NCBI GenBank assembly: GCA_024403555.1
Contig: JAKSRP010000007.1
Span: 1-56,494, forward strand
Length of the DNA: 56,494 nt
From: Lachnospiraceae bacterium
Lineage (GTDB): Bacteria > Bacillota > Clostridia > Lachnospirales > Lachnospiraceae
Direction of reading: 5' to 3'
The notes beneath the pieces were generated by a model that searched no databases, had not been told where the DNA came from, and saw nothing but the letters and a program-made list of their open reading frames with translations. The translations under genes and the position numbers were made by a program. This document shows positions 45,918 to 54,201 of this stretch, piece after piece (within the stretch, counting starts at the first letter, position 1; each line of letters opens with the position of its first letter).

Positions 45918-46571
45918 TTATTCTAAAATATTCATTAAATCTGCCAGGCAGTCTAATTTCTTATAAAGCAATTTGGCAAGTTCTTCATCTGGCTGAGTCA
46001 TATCCGGAATCATGATTACTTTTGTTCCAGCACGATAAGCTGCTAAGATACCATTTGGCGCATCCTCTACTGCTATACAGTTTTCCGGCTTTTCTCCAAG
46101 CTTTTCGCAGGCATAGAGATATACATCCGGATAAGGTTTCCCATGCGCAAGCTCTGTAGCACAAATAATCATATTCTCGTCAAAGCAATCCCAGATTCCT
46201 GCTGTGGTAAGATAGGATTTTGACCTTTCAAAACTACCGGCAGTTGCAATTCCAATTTTATAGCCTTTGTTTTTCAGGTCCACGATGGTTTCTTCCACCC
46301 CGGGCTTTGCCAAAATTCCATGTTTTTTAATATATGCATCCATTAATTTCTTTCTTGTCGCACGAATTTCATCTAATGGAAAGTCTTCTCCAAAGATTTC
46401 TTCCATCTGCTTTTTTGCAAATGGTCTTGCCAGCGAACGAAGCATCAAAGCATGCTCTTCTTTAAAATCTTTCACTCCGCACATATGCGCTGCTTCCTGC
46501 CATGCAGGCACAAAAATGCTTTCTGTATCTAAAATAGTTCCGTCCATGTCAAATATTACTGCTTTGATCAT
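45918..46571 (-). CDS. HAD superfamily hydrolase (subfamily IA)
   Basis: Phosphatase or phosphomutase of the beta-phosphoglucomutase-like group, 217 residues. HAD motif I is DMDGTILDTE, the cap domain follows, motif II is near IATAGS, the motif III lysine is in HGKPYPD, and motif IV is EDAPNG. The substrate cannot be told. The ATG at 46571 is preferred: a promoter -10 box (TATAAT, 46606-46611) overlaps the alternative ATG at 46607, so that one would not be in the mRNA. Confidence 0.88.
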   Translation of the reverse strand: MIKAVIFDMDGTILDTESIFVPAWQEAAHMCGVKDFKEEHALMLRSLARPFAKKQMEEIFGEDFPLDEIRATRKKLMDAYIKKHGILAKPGVEETIVDLKNKGYKIGIATAGSFERSKSYLTTAGIWDCFDENMIICATELAHGKPYPDVYLYACEKLGEKPENCIAVEDAPNGILAAYRAGTKVIMIPDMTQPDEELAKLLYKKLDCLADLMNILE

Positions 46572-46605
46572 TTTTCTCACATTCCTTATTTCATAGTCGT
46601 TATCC

Positions 46606-46634
46606 ATTATAGCTTGAAAATAGAATTAAGTAAA
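46606..46634 (-). promoter_or_regulatory. Predicted promoter of the HAD gene cluster
   Basis: TTTACT (46629-46634), 17 bp, TATAAT (46606-46611) on the minus strand. It excludes the upstream start codon of the HAD gene. Confidence 0.6.
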
Positions 46635-46682
46635 TGGAAACCCCGTCTCTCGGGAATTGCATAACAATTTTCGCGTATATGC

Positions 46683-46713
46683 AAAAAGGCGGTCATGCAT
46701 TGCATGACCGCCT
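46683..46713 (-). terminator. Terminator of perR-rubrerythrin
   Basis: AGGCGGTCATGCA (46687-46699) and TGCATGACCGCCT (46701-46713) form a nearly perfect palindrome, followed by TTTTT on the minus strand. Confidence 0.9.
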
Positions 46714-46752
46714 GATTTCTTCTTTTTATTCAAATTATTCTAAGTTTAAATC

Positions 46753-47292
46753 CTAGAAGTTTTCAGCGTGTACTTCGAAGAAGCTCTGTGGATGGAAACA
46801 TACTGGACATACGGATGGAGCTTCAAGACCAACAACTACATGACCACAGTTGCGGCATTCCCACATAGTAACACCAGATTTTTTGAATACTTCCATAGCT
46901 TCTACATTCTGAAGAAGTTTACGATATCTTTCTTCGTGCATTTTTTCGATTGCTGCAACGCCACGGAACTGTTTTGCTAATGCTGTGAAGCCTTCTTCTT
47001 CTGCTTCCTGAGCCATTCTTTCATACATATCTGTCCATTCAGCGTTTTCACCTTCTGCTGCATGTAATAAGTTTTCAGGTGTGTCACCTAATTCACCAAG
47101 AGCCTTGAACCAAAGTTTTGCATGTTCTTTTTCATTGTTTGCTGTCTGAAGGAATAATGCTGCGATCTGTTCGTAACCAGCTTTTTTTGCTACGGATGCG
47201 AAGTATGTATATTTGTTTCTAGCCATAGATTCGCCAGCAAATGCTTCCCATAAGTTCTTTTCTGTTTTTGTTCCTGCGTATTTGTTTGCCAT
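46753..47292 (-). CDS. rbr: Rubrerythrin
   Basis: Non-haem di-iron peroxidase that removes hydrogen peroxide in anaerobes. The 179-residue protein has a ferritin-like four-helix domain (Glu ligands in [43 protein letters not shown]) and a C-terminal rubredoxin domain with CRNC and CPVC. It lies 34 bp after perR, the peroxide regulator that usually controls it. GGAGG precedes the start. Confidence 0.96.
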   Translation of the reverse strand: MANKYAGTKTEKNLWEAFAGESMARNKYTYFASVAKKAGYEQIAALFLQTANNEKEHAKLWFKALGELGDTPENLLHAAEGENAEWTDMYERMAQEAEEEGFTALAKQFRGVAAIEKMHEERYRKLLQNVEAMEVFKKSGVTMWECRNCGHVVVGLEAPSVCPVCFHPQSFFEVHAENF

Positions 47293-47326
47293 AATAAATT
47301 ACCTCCATTAATTAAATATTATATTC

Positions 47327-47716
47327 TTATTTATCTTTTTCCTGACAGGCAGGGCAAATGCCTTGAAACAATATGTCATGCCCAAGGAATATTATTCCAT
47401 GAGGATTGCGAATATGTTCCTGTAAATCTGCAAGAAATTCCATATCTACATCCATGACTTCTCCACATTCCACACATCTTACATGATAATGAGGCATAAT
47501 CGTATGATCGAATCTGTCCGAACCATTAGGAATCTCAATCTTTCTGATTTCTCCCTGATCGGCCAGTATATTCAAATTGCGATATACGGTACCCTTACCA
47601 ACAGATGGATGATGTGCATGTATGAAATTATAAACCTGATCAGCAGTAACATGGCTTTTCATATCTCGTACTGCTTTTAAGACCAAATCTCGCTGAATGG
47701 TATTCCTTGTTTTCAT
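47327..47716 (-). CDS. perR: Fur family peroxide regulator (PerR-like)
   Basis: Metal-dependent repressor of 129 residues. The winged helix is followed by a dimer domain with two zinc cysteine pairs (CVEC at 81-84, CPAC near 121). The regulatory metal site of PerR is matched: His22 (SHVTADQVY), Asp70 (DRFD), His76 and His78 (PHYHVRC), and Asp89, where Asp rather than Glu at the last position is the PerR hallmark. With rubrerythrin downstream, peroxide sensing is the likely role. AAGGAGG precedes the start. Confidence 0.9.
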   Translation of the reverse strand: MKTRNTIQRDLVLKAVRDMKSHVTADQVYNFIHAHHPSVGKGTVYRNLNILADQGEIRKIEIPNGSDRFDHTIMPHYHVRCVECGEVMDVDMEFLADLQEHIRNPHGIIFLGHDILFQGICPACQEKDK

Positions 47717-47725
47717 TGCTCCTCC

Positions 47726-47748
47726 TTATTAGGATTAGTTCTTAATAA
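47726..47748. promoter_or_regulatory. Candidate PerR operator
   Basis: An AT-rich inverted repeat, TTATTA at 47726-47731 with TAATAA at 47743-47748, lies directly between a TATAAT box (47751-47756, minus strand) and the perR ribosome site. PerR boxes are AT-rich palindromes of this kind, so self-repression is likely. Confidence 0.55.
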
Positions 47749-47787
47749 GTATTATATCTCACTAAATCAGGATAGTCAATCCATATA

Positions 47788-48816
47788 TTATTTTTTCCAA
47801 ATCATTTCTCTCAGCTTCATATATCTGACTTTGATGAAATTCCATTTGCTTTCCATCTCATTCATGTGAATACCATTTTCTTCAAGTAAATTTTCATCCT
47901 GAATTCGTTTAAAGCAGTCATAGGCCTGCCCTGCTTTACCGGCTCTCATATAAGCCTGTCCTTCCATTAACAGATACACTTCATACTGACTCATATCAAA
48001 TGCTTTTTGAAGATGAGCTGCTCCATCTTCTATGTGACCTTTGCTTATGAGCAATAAGCCTTTTAATGCAATCAGATCAGATGCCTCCGGTTCTAATTTC
48101 AATGCTTTATTAATCTGCTTTAATCCTTCTTTTGCAAATCCCAGATGATAGCTTGCAAGTGCCTGATAATAGTATCCATCCGGATTTTTCATTTCCTTTT
48201 CTGTCAGCCTTTTCGCATATACTTCCAATGTCTTCAAATCGCGAATATCCTGGCATCTTTCCTCTGCTACAATGGTTGCCCATCGCTCACATGCTTCATG
48301 TAAAATATTGATATTCTGCATAGTTTTTGGAACAGTATGAGGTTTGGCATTGTGGTAACGAATCATCTGATTTTCCCCACAATATTCTTTCATTCTCTTT
48401 TCTAAAACATCAAATCTTGCATCTTCTTCTTCGATGACCTCATAAAGATGATTATGATCAAACCAACGAACTTTTCCGCCTTGCTCACTTTCCGGAAGCC
48501 ATACTGCATCCGAAGAATATGCTTTGATATTACCTTCTAAAAAAAGGGACGGAGTATACATCTGTTTTAGTATATCTGCTTTTTTATACCAACCCAATAT
48601 TGTAGCACGACTATCCTCTACCCTTGCAAAAACAACTGGAACGTCAAGCATGGCTTCTGTATTAATCGCCGCTTCATAAAAACTGGTCATATCTATGATT
48701 TCCGTATCGAGATTTTGTCTGGATCTGGTGGAAGCATAGCAATAGCCGCTATAATCAAAAAATTCATTAAAAGCCAGTGTTCTTTCATCTTCTATTTTTA
48801 CAAGCAGAATTGCCAT
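47788..48816 (-). CDS. TPR-like repeat protein of unknown function
   Basis: I do not recognise the N-terminal half. The 342-residue protein begins MAILLVKIEDERTLAF; a stretch with VFARVEDSRATILGWYKKADIL resembles a small beta-rich domain. The C-terminal half (about 185-330) has several TPR-like helical pairs, such as PDGYYYQALASYHLGFAKEG, LKQINKALKLEP and EDGAAHLQKAFDMSQYEVYL (partial). No signal peptide or membrane segment is visible. The start at 48816 follows AAGGAG by a short spacer; a longer in-frame extension lies in the intergenic region. It follows the rplL terminator and may have its own extended -10 promoter (TGCTATAAT at 48859-48867). Confidence 0.65.
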   Translation of the reverse strand: MAILLVKIEDERTLAFNEFFDYSGYCYASTRSRQNLDTEIIDMTSFYEAAINTEAMLDVPVVFARVEDSRATILGWYKKADILKQMYTPSLFLEGNIKAYSSDAVWLPESEQGGKVRWFDHNHLYEVIEEEDARFDVLEKRMKEYCGENQMIRYHNAKPHTVPKTMQNINILHEACERWATIVAEERCQDIRDLKTLEVYAKRLTEKEMKNPDGYYYQALASYHLGFAKEGLKQINKALKLEPEASDLIALKGLLLISKGHIEDGAAHLQKAFDMSQYEVYLLMEGQAYMRAGKAGQAYDCFKRIQDENLLEENGIHMNEMESKWNFIKVRYMKLREMIWKK

Positions 48817-48868
48817 GAGAAATCTCCTTTTTATCTTATAATTTATGGTTATGTTGATATTATAGCAC

Positions 48869-48900
48869 AAAAAAACGCATCGGGAATTATCCCGATGCGT
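48869..48900 (-). terminator. Terminator of rplJ-rplL
   Basis: ACGCATCGGG (48875-48884) pairs with CCCGATGCGT (48891-48900); on the minus strand seven T residues follow. Confidence 0.93.
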
Positions 48901-48933
48901 CTGACTTCTGAAAGTAAAAATTGTAAAGTTAAA

Positions 48934-49293
48934 TTATTTAACTGTAACTTTTGCTCCAACGTCTTCAAGTTTTTTCTTGATTTCTTCAGCTTCTTCTTTA
49001 GATACAGCTTCTTTGATTACTTTAGGAGCTCCATCTACAACAGCTTTAGCTTCTTTTAAGCCTAAACCTGTGATAGCACGAACTTCTTTGATAACTTTAA
49101 CTTTAGCGCCGCCAACTTCTGTTAATTCAACGTCGAATTCTGTTTTTTCTTCAGCTGCTTCTGCAGGACCTGCTGCTACTACAACACCTGCTGCTGCGGA
49201 TACGCCAAATTCTTCTTCACATGCTTTAACTAATTCGTTTAATTCTAATACTGTTAAACCTTTAATAACTTCAATGATTTCCTGAGTTGTCAT
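48934..49293 (-). CDS. rplL: Ribosomal protein L7/L12
   Basis: Stalk protein of the large ribosomal subunit that recruits translation factors, 119 residues. It has the N-terminal dimer helix, an Ala/Gly/Val/Glu-rich hinge (about 35-52) and the globular C-terminal domain with [14 protein letters not shown] and [10 protein letters not shown]. The ATG at 49293 follows GGAGG; codons upstream belong to the leader. It follows rplJ by 66 bp. Confidence 0.97.
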   Translation of the reverse strand: MTTQEIIEVIKGLTVLELNELVKACEEEFGVSAAAGVVVAAGPAEAAEEKTEFDVELTEVGGAKVKVIKEVRAITGLGLKEAKAVVDGAPKVIKEAVSKEEAEEIKKKLEDVGAKVTVK

Positions 49294-49359
49294 TGTATTT
49301 TCCTCCATAAATTAAATATTTGTTGTTTGAATCATAAGTGATTCGGATAAATTTTAAAA

Positions 49360-49866
49360 TTATTCAGCTGCTTCTTCTTCTCCACCTTCTGGATCTGCAA
49401 TCTGTTTGATTACACGAGCGAAGTTAGTAATTGGAGACTGTAAGCTTCCAAGTAATTTGGAAAGTAATTCTTCTCTTCCAGGGATTGTTGCGATAACCTG
49501 GATACCATCTTTGTCGTAGTAGTTTCCTTCAACGACACCAGATTTTAATTCGAAAGGTTTTACTGTTTTTGCATATTTAGCTGCAATACGAGCTGGAGCT
49601 GTTGCATCATCTTTAGAGATTGCGATAGCTGTTGGACCTTCTAAATCTGCTGTTAATGGTTCGAATTCTGTTCCCTGAACTGCAAAACGGATCATAGTAT
49701 TTTTGTATACTTTGTATACGATACCAGCTTCACGGAATTCTTTACGTAATTTTGTATCGTCTTCTACTGTAATACCACGGTACTGGATTAATACAGCGGA
49801 AGCAGCTCCGTTTAAAAGTTCTTTGATTTCTTCAACGATAGGCTGTTTTAATTCTACTTTTGCCAT
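49360..49866 (-). CDS. rplJ: Ribosomal protein L10
   Basis: Base of the L7/L12 stalk, 168 residues. The N-terminal RNA-binding domain has AVLIQYRGITVEDDTKLRKE (within), VYKNTMIRFA and a GPTAIA motif; the C-terminal helix binds L7/L12. With L7/L12 it represses its own mRNA in many bacteria, and an L10 leader precedes the gene here. AGGAGG precedes the start. Confidence 0.96.
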   Translation of the reverse strand: MAKVELKQPIVEEIKELLNGAASAVLIQYRGITVEDDTKLRKEFREAGIVYKVYKNTMIRFAVQGTEFEPLTADLEGPTAIAISKDDATAPARIAAKYAKTVKPFELKSGVVEGNYYDKDGIQVIATIPGREELLSKLLGSLQSPITNFARVIKQIADPEGGEEEAAE

Positions 49867-49918
49867 TATTGGTGCACCTCCTTGTAAATTTTTGAGTATG
49901 CCGCCTGATTGGGATAAT

Positions 49919-50033
49919 AAAAAAAGCTCCCTATCCTTAGACAGAGAGCGACATTAATCATCTTCAACTTAATATCCTCGGTAGGTTGATCTACGTTACG
50001 TCTTGCGACACCTACTGTCTTCGGCAGTCTTAC
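49919..50033 (-). promoter_or_regulatory. L10 leader with attenuator
   Basis: From the predicted start of transcription the RNA holds GACTGCCGAAGACAGT, an AGTAGGT/ACCTACC stem, and a terminator stem GCTCTCT/AGGGAGC (49926-49949) followed by seven T residues, about 50 bp before rplJ. This matches the Firmicute L10(L12) leader, where the L10-L12 complex binding favours termination. Confidence 0.88.
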
Positions 50034-50039
50034 CAAACT

Positions 50040-50068
50040 AAATTACCATATATACCGAAGAGTGTCAA
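50040..50068 (-). promoter_or_regulatory. Promoter of rplJ-rplL
   Basis: Perfect TTGACA (50063-50068), 17 bp, TAATTT (50040-50045) on the minus strand, just ahead of the L10 leader. Confidence 0.8.
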
Positions 50069-50145
50069 GCATTTTATTCACTTTTTTCTTTTTTCTTTTC
50101 ATTTTCTTTCTATTATCACAACATATGCAAAAGCAAAAAGAAAGC

Positions 50146-50182
50146 AAAAAAAGAACCGCTACATGCCCCTGTAGCGGTTCTT
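50146..50182 (-). terminator. Terminator after rplA
   Basis: AAGAACCGCTACA (50151-50163) pairs with TGTAGCGGTTCTT (50170-50182) and is followed by seven T residues on the minus strand. It separates rplK-rplA from rplJ-rplL. Confidence 0.94.
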
Positions 50183-50213
50183 AAAGTTTATCTTACTTTT
50201 ATTAAGCTGTTAA

Positions 50214-50906
50214 TTAACCTAATTTAGCTGTATTTAATTTGATACCAGGGCCCATTGTAGAAGTTACTGTTACACTTCTTAAGTACTGGCCTTTTGCAGC
50301 TGCTGGTTTAGCTTTAATAATTGCATTAATTAAAGTCTGGAAGTTGTCATTTAACTGTTCTTCTGTGAAAGAAGCTTTACCAATTGGCACGTGGATAATG
50401 TTTGTTTTGTCAAGTCTGTATTCGATCTTACCAGCTTTGATATCTTTGATCGCTTTTGTAACGTCCATTGTTACTGTACCAGCTTTTGGGTTTGGCATTA
50501 AGCCTTTAGGTCCGAGGATACGTCCTAAACGACCAACGATACCCATCATGTCTGGTGTAGCTACAACTACATCAAAGTCTAACCATCCATCTTTCTGGAT
50601 TCTTGGTAATAATTCTTCAGCTCCTACGAAATCAGCGCCAGCTGCTTCAGCTTCGTCAGCTTTAGGTCCTTTAGCGAATACTAAAACTCTAACTGTTTTA
50701 CCTGTACCGTGTGGTAATACAACGGCACCACGAACCTGCTGGTCTGCGTGACGTCCATCAACGCCTAAGCGGATGTGAGCTTCGATTGTTTCATCAAATT
50801 TTGCACTTGCTGCTTTTTTTACTAAATCAATTGCTTCTGCAACTTCATAAGTAGTTGTTCTATCAACTAATTTGAGTGCTTCAGCATATCTTTTACCTTT
50901 TTTCAT
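50214..50906 (-). CDS. rplA: Ribosomal protein L1
   Basis: Builds the L1 stalk that moves with E-site tRNA, 230 residues. It has [20 protein letters not shown] (within) at the start, the [16 protein letters not shown] segment, [20 protein letters not shown] (family signature) and a terminal GPGIKLN. L1 is an autogenous repressor of rplK-rplA in E. coli; a hairpin just ahead of the start (50922-50949) could be its target here. GGAGG precedes the start. Confidence 0.97.
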   Translation of the reverse strand: MKKGKRYAEALKLVDRTTTYEVAEAIDLVKKAASAKFDETIEAHIRLGVDGRHADQQVRGAVVLPHGTGKTVRVLVFAKGPKADEAEAAGADFVGAEELLPRIQKDGWLDFDVVVATPDMMGIVGRLGRILGPKGLMPNPKAGTVTMDVTKAIKDIKAGKIEYRLDKTNIIHVPIGKASFTEEQLNDNFQTLINAIIKAKPAAAKGQYLRSVTVTSTMGPGIKLNTAKLG

Positions 50907-50921
50907 TTTAAAATTCCTCCT

Positions 50922-50949
50922 GTGGTATTATCGGGAGCGACCCTCCCAC
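50922..50949 (-). promoter_or_regulatory. 28-nt leader hairpin ahead of rplA
   Basis: On the minus strand GTGGGAGGG, a short loop, CTCCCG, then ATAATACCAC ends just before the AGGAGG ribosome site. An inner GGGAG/CTCCC stem and outer GTGG/CCAC are possible. It is nearly the same as the hairpin ahead of rplK (51425-51452). Confidence 0.6.
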
Positions 50950-50976
50950 CATTTATCTGCTATTCAATATCTCTAA

Positions 50977-51402
50977 TTATTCTTCAACTGTAACGCCCAT
51001 GCTTCGTGCTGTACCAGCGATCATGCTCATAGCAGCTTCTAAGCTTCCTGCGTTTAAGTCTGGCATTTTTAATTCAGCGATTTTCTGAATATCTTCTTTA
51101 GAAATAGTAGCAACTTTTACTCTGTTAGGTGTACCGGAACCGGACTGAATGTTACAAGCTTTTTTGATTAATACTGGAGCTGGTGGAGTTTTTGTAATAA
51201 AACTGAAAGATCTGTCAGCGTAAACTGTGATTACAACTGGGATGATCATTCCTGCCTGATCAGCTGTTCTAGCATTAAAGTCTTTTGTAAACTGTACGAT
51301 GTTAACACCGTGCTGTCCGAGTGCTGGACCTACCGGTGGAGCTGGTGTTGCCTTGCCTGCTGGAATCTGTAATTTAATATAACCTGTTACTTTCTTCGCC
51401 AT
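50977..51402 (-). CDS. rplK: Ribosomal protein L11
   Basis: Part of the factor-binding centre of the large subunit, 141 residues. [20 protein letters not shown] opens the N-terminal domain, with [14 protein letters not shown]; the C-terminal rRNA-binding domain has [11 protein letters not shown] and AGTARSMGV. It lies between nusG and rplA in the standard order. Confidence 0.97.
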   Translation of the reverse strand: MAKKVTGYIKLQIPAGKATPAPPVGPALGQHGVNIVQFTKDFNARTADQAGMIIPVVITVYADRSFSFITKTPPAPVLIKKACNIQSGSGTPNRVKVATISKEDIQKIAELKMPDLNAGSLEAAMSMIAGTARSMGVTVEE

Positions 51403-51424
51403 TTTAGCGTACCTCCTGATTATT

Positions 51425-51452
51425 GTGGTATTAGCGGGGGTTTCCCTCCCAC
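51425..51452 (-). promoter_or_regulatory. 28-nt leader hairpin ahead of rplK
   Basis: On the minus strand GTGGGAGGG, AAA, CCCCCG, then CTAATACCAC ends about 12 bases before the AGGAGG site. The same bases flank the rplA hairpin, making a paired element at both genes. Confidence 0.6.
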
Positions 51453-51493
51453 TGCCTGCAAACGCTCACGCTTATCGTGTGCAGACAATTCTA

Positions 51494-52015
51494 TTAGTTA
51501 CTTTTCTTAATATCTAAGAATCCAATTTCAACAGAAGTAGATCTTCCAAACAGTTCAATTTCAATTTCAACTGTCTGTTTGTTCTTATTGATGCTTCGAA
51601 CAACGCTTTCTGTGCCTTCCATTGGGCCAGAAATTACAGTGATTTCATCACCTACTTCTACGTCAATTTCTACTTCATCAGCACTGTTGATGCCTAATGA
51701 ACGCATCTCACCTTCTGTTAAAGGTACTGGTTTTGATCCTGGACCTACGAAACCTGTTACTCCTCGAGTATTACGAACAACATACCATGTATCATCGTCC
51801 ATAATCATATTGATCAGTACGTATCCAGGGAACAATTTTCTGGTGACCTGTTTTTTTACACCATTCCTGATTTCAACTGCCTCTTCAAGAGGAACTCGAA
51901 CTTCCAGGATCTTATCCTGTAATTTTCTGTTTTCAATTGCTTTTTCAAGATTGGCTTTAACTTTGTTTTCATAACCGGAATATGTATGTACTACATACCA
52001 ATTTGTTTCTGCCAT
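51494..52015 (-). CDS. nusG: Transcription termination/antitermination protein NusG
   Basis: Transcription elongation factor that binds RNA polymerase, 173 residues. The NGN domain starts WYVVHTYSGYENKVKANLE and has FPGYVLINM and TRGVTGFVG. A C-terminal KOW domain (VGDEITVISGPMEGTESVV) follows. It is 17 bp after secE, in the standard order. Confidence 0.96.
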   Translation of the reverse strand: MAETNWYVVHTYSGYENKVKANLEKAIENRKLQDKILEVRVPLEEAVEIRNGVKKQVTRKLFPGYVLINMIMDDDTWYVVRNTRGVTGFVGPGSKPVPLTEGEMRSLGINSADEVEIDVEVGDEITVISGPMEGTESVVRSINKNKQTVEIEIELFGRSTSVEIGFLDIKKSN

Positions 52016-52032
52016 ATGATCACCTTTGCCTT

Positions 52033-52260
52033 CTATCCAATGAGTAATTTCATGCCATACTGAAGTACCATATCAAATAAAGCAATAATTACTCCAAGAC
52101 ATACTGTTGCTGTTACTACTGTAACTGTGTCTTTGTAGATCTTCTCTTGTGTTGGCCAAATAATCTTCTGAAATTCAGCTTTTACGCCTTTGCACCACTT
52201 TTTGATGCGAGTGCCAATTCCAGGATTCTTAGCATTCTTTGTTTTCTTAGGTTCTGCCAT
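52033..52260 (-). CDS. secE: Preprotein translocase subunit SecE
   Basis: Small essential subunit of the SecYEG channel, 75 residues. It has a basic N-terminus, the conserved cytoplasmic helix KGVKAEFQKIIWPTQEKIYK, and one membrane segment near the end, the single-TM form usual in Firmicutes. Confidence 0.94.
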   Translation of the reverse strand: MAEPKKTKNAKNPGIGTRIKKWCKGVKAEFQKIIWPTQEKIYKDTVTVVTATVCLGVIIALFDMVLQYGMKLLIG

Positions 52261-52288
52261 ATCTTCACCTCATTAACAAAAAAGAGAA

Positions 52289-52438
52289 TTACTTTGTTTC
52301 TTTGTGCATTGTATGTTTTTTGCAAAATCTACAATATTTTTTTGTTTCCATTCTTTCAGAATGTACACGCTTGTCCTTTTTAGTAGTATAGTTACGCTGT
52401 TTACATTCTGTACATGCCAATGTGATTCTTGTACGCAC
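52289..52438 (-). CDS. rpmG: Ribosomal protein L33
   Basis: Zinc-ribbon form of L33, 49 residues, starting at a GTG codon (52438) with GGAGG a short spacer ahead. Translation begins [20 protein letters not shown] and contains CTEC and CRFC zinc pairs. It is first gene of the rpmG-secE-nusG-rplKA block, 28 bp before secE. The zinc-binding type is usually the zinc-replete paralog. Confidence 0.93.
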   Translation of the reverse strand: MRTRITLACTECKQRNYTTKKDKRVHSERMETKKYCRFCKKHTMHKETK

Positions 52439-52531
52439 AACTTCCACCTCCATTTTACTTAATTTAAAATTTTGATCTTATTTTTGGGCATAAAAAAAAG
52501 ACCTCTTCCATGCTAAAATATAGCTATAATA

Positions 52532-52561
52532 ATATAGCACACATGAAACAACAGAGTCAAC
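52532..52561 (-). promoter_or_regulatory. Predicted promoter of the rpmG-secE-nusG block
   Basis: TTGACT (52556-52561), 18 bp, TATATT (52532-52537) with a TGC extension on the minus strand, about 95 bp ahead of rpmG. Confidence 0.6.
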
Positions 52562-52644
52562 TCATTTTGAAAAGTTTTTTTATTCGTACAATGTGTCTCA
52601 TTCGAACGGTCTTTCTTCTATATATATCTTGTTTTTTATAGTAT

Positions 52645-53985
52645 TTATTTTTCTAACTTCTTAAGCACTCCAAACAATAATGCCAGCGCAAATATCATGC
52701 AGATCATTTCTTCTAGTGGCTGGGCATGAATGAGCCCGTTAAAGCCCCAAAGATGATTAAAGATCAGTAAGAATGGGATGTATAATACCAGCTGTCGCAC
52801 AATCGTAATTCCAAAAGAGAATAATGGTTTCCCCATAGAGTTAAATGTATTTCTAGAAATCGAAGTTGCCCCCACAAATGGAAGCATCAGCATCGCAGCT
52901 CTAAGTGCCTTCGTTCCAATTTCCACAACTTCGACAGACGTGGTAAATAATCCGATCAACATTGGTGCACAAAGCCCAAAAAATCCCATGATACAGATTT
53001 CAATAGCACTTGTAACAAGTACTCCCGCCTTAATCAGGCTTAACATTCGCTTATAGTTTTTTGCACCATAATTATATCCCATCAACGGCTGACAGCCTGC
53101 GGCCATCCCCTGATAGATATAATTTCCAATACTCATAATCTTATTCGAAATACCCATAGCTGCAACTGTCATTGCTCCATAGCCAGCCGCTAAGTTATTA
53201 TTTACAATCATCGCGGTTGTTGTAAAGAACTGCTCGAGCGTATGCGGAATTCCAACAAGCATGATTTCTTTTATAATCTGCCCATCAAATCGCATCAGTT
53301 TTGCAGATGGACGTAAAATCGTCTTCTTTCTCCAGTAATAATAGCAGAAAATAAGCATTCCGAGAGCATTTCCCAGCACAGTGGCTATCGCTGCCCCTCT
53401 GATTTCAAGTCCAAGCACAAAAATAAAAATCGGATCTAAAATAATATTAGCCAAAGTTCCCGCAATCATGCCAATCATGGATAAAAACGTGGATCCCTCG
53501 CTTCGAAGAAGCTGTCCGATGGCATAATTACCCATCGTAAAAACAGATCCACACAAGAGTACTGCAACATACTGCTTTGTATATAGGAAGGTTTCCTGTT
53601 TTGCACCCAGGATTTTCACCATTGGATTAATAAAAATCATCCCGGCAAATGCAATTGCTGCAGCGCTGATAATAATCATCTCAAATCCCAGAGTTAATGT
53701 ATGATTCGCTTCCTTTGTTTTCCCCGCACCAATGCATCTTGCAATATAGGATGCACCACCATTTCCTACAATGCCGGAGATTGCAATCATGACCATCATC
53801 ACTGGATAAGAAAGATTTGTCGCCGCAAGCTGACAATCATCATGAAGCTTTCCAATAAAATATGTATCAACCAGATTATAAACCACCATAAAAAGCATGC
53901 CCATGGTCACTGGTATCCCCATCTTCAAAACTGCTTTTGCAGGTTTTTCACTAGCCATCGTATAAATTCGCTTATCCTGTTCCAT
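52645..53985 (-). CDS. MATE family efflux transporter
   Basis: Cation-coupled exporter of the multidrug and toxic compound extrusion family, 446 residues with twelve hydrophobic segments in two halves. Family marks are MLFMVVYNLVDTYFIGKL, GNGGASYIARCIGAGK and ILDPIFIFVLGLEIRGAAIA (each within the halves). The substrate cannot be read. GGAGG precedes the start. It is monocistronic and divergent from gldA. Confidence 0.93.
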   Translation of the reverse strand: MEQDKRIYTMASEKPAKAVLKMGIPVTMGMLFMVVYNLVDTYFIGKLHDDCQLAATNLSYPVMMVMIAISGIVGNGGASYIARCIGAGKTKEANHTLTLGFEMIIISAAAIAFAGMIFINPMVKILGAKQETFLYTKQYVAVLLCGSVFTMGNYAIGQLLRSEGSTFLSMIGMIAGTLANIILDPIFIFVLGLEIRGAAIATVLGNALGMLIFCYYYWRKKTILRPSAKLMRFDGQIIKEIMLVGIPHTLEQFFTTTAMIVNNNLAAGYGAMTVAAMGISNKIMSIGNYIYQGMAAGCQPLMGYNYGAKNYKRMLSLIKAGVLVTSAIEICIMGFFGLCAPMLIGLFTTSVEVVEIGTKALRAAMLMLPFVGATSISRNTFNSMGKPLFSFGITIVRQLVLYIPFLLIFNHLWGFNGLIHAQPLEEMICMIFALALLFGVLKKLEK

Positions 53986-54201
53986 TATATTCCTCCAAAT
54001 ATTTATATAGTTCTATTTTCATTCTGTGATTATGTGTGTTCATGCACATTATATCTATTCTTACATTATTATTCATCTATATTAATCTTCTATTTTCTCC
54101 CCCATACATTCTAAAAAATGGTACAATGTTTCTATATGGATTCTATATAATAAGAAAAGAAAAAATCAAGACTGAACATACCCATCAGGAAGGAGCATAT
54201 T

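Noticed and set aside
46572-46607. Longer HAD protein starting at the ATG at 46607
   Set aside because: The ATG overlaps the predicted -10 box and lacks a ribosome site, and the HAD motif I normally lies within a few residues of the start.
52439-52644. tRNA or small RNA gene ahead of rpmG
   Set aside because: I looked for a tRNA-Trp, which can sit near secE in Firmicutes, and saw no cloverleaf; the region holds only the promoter.
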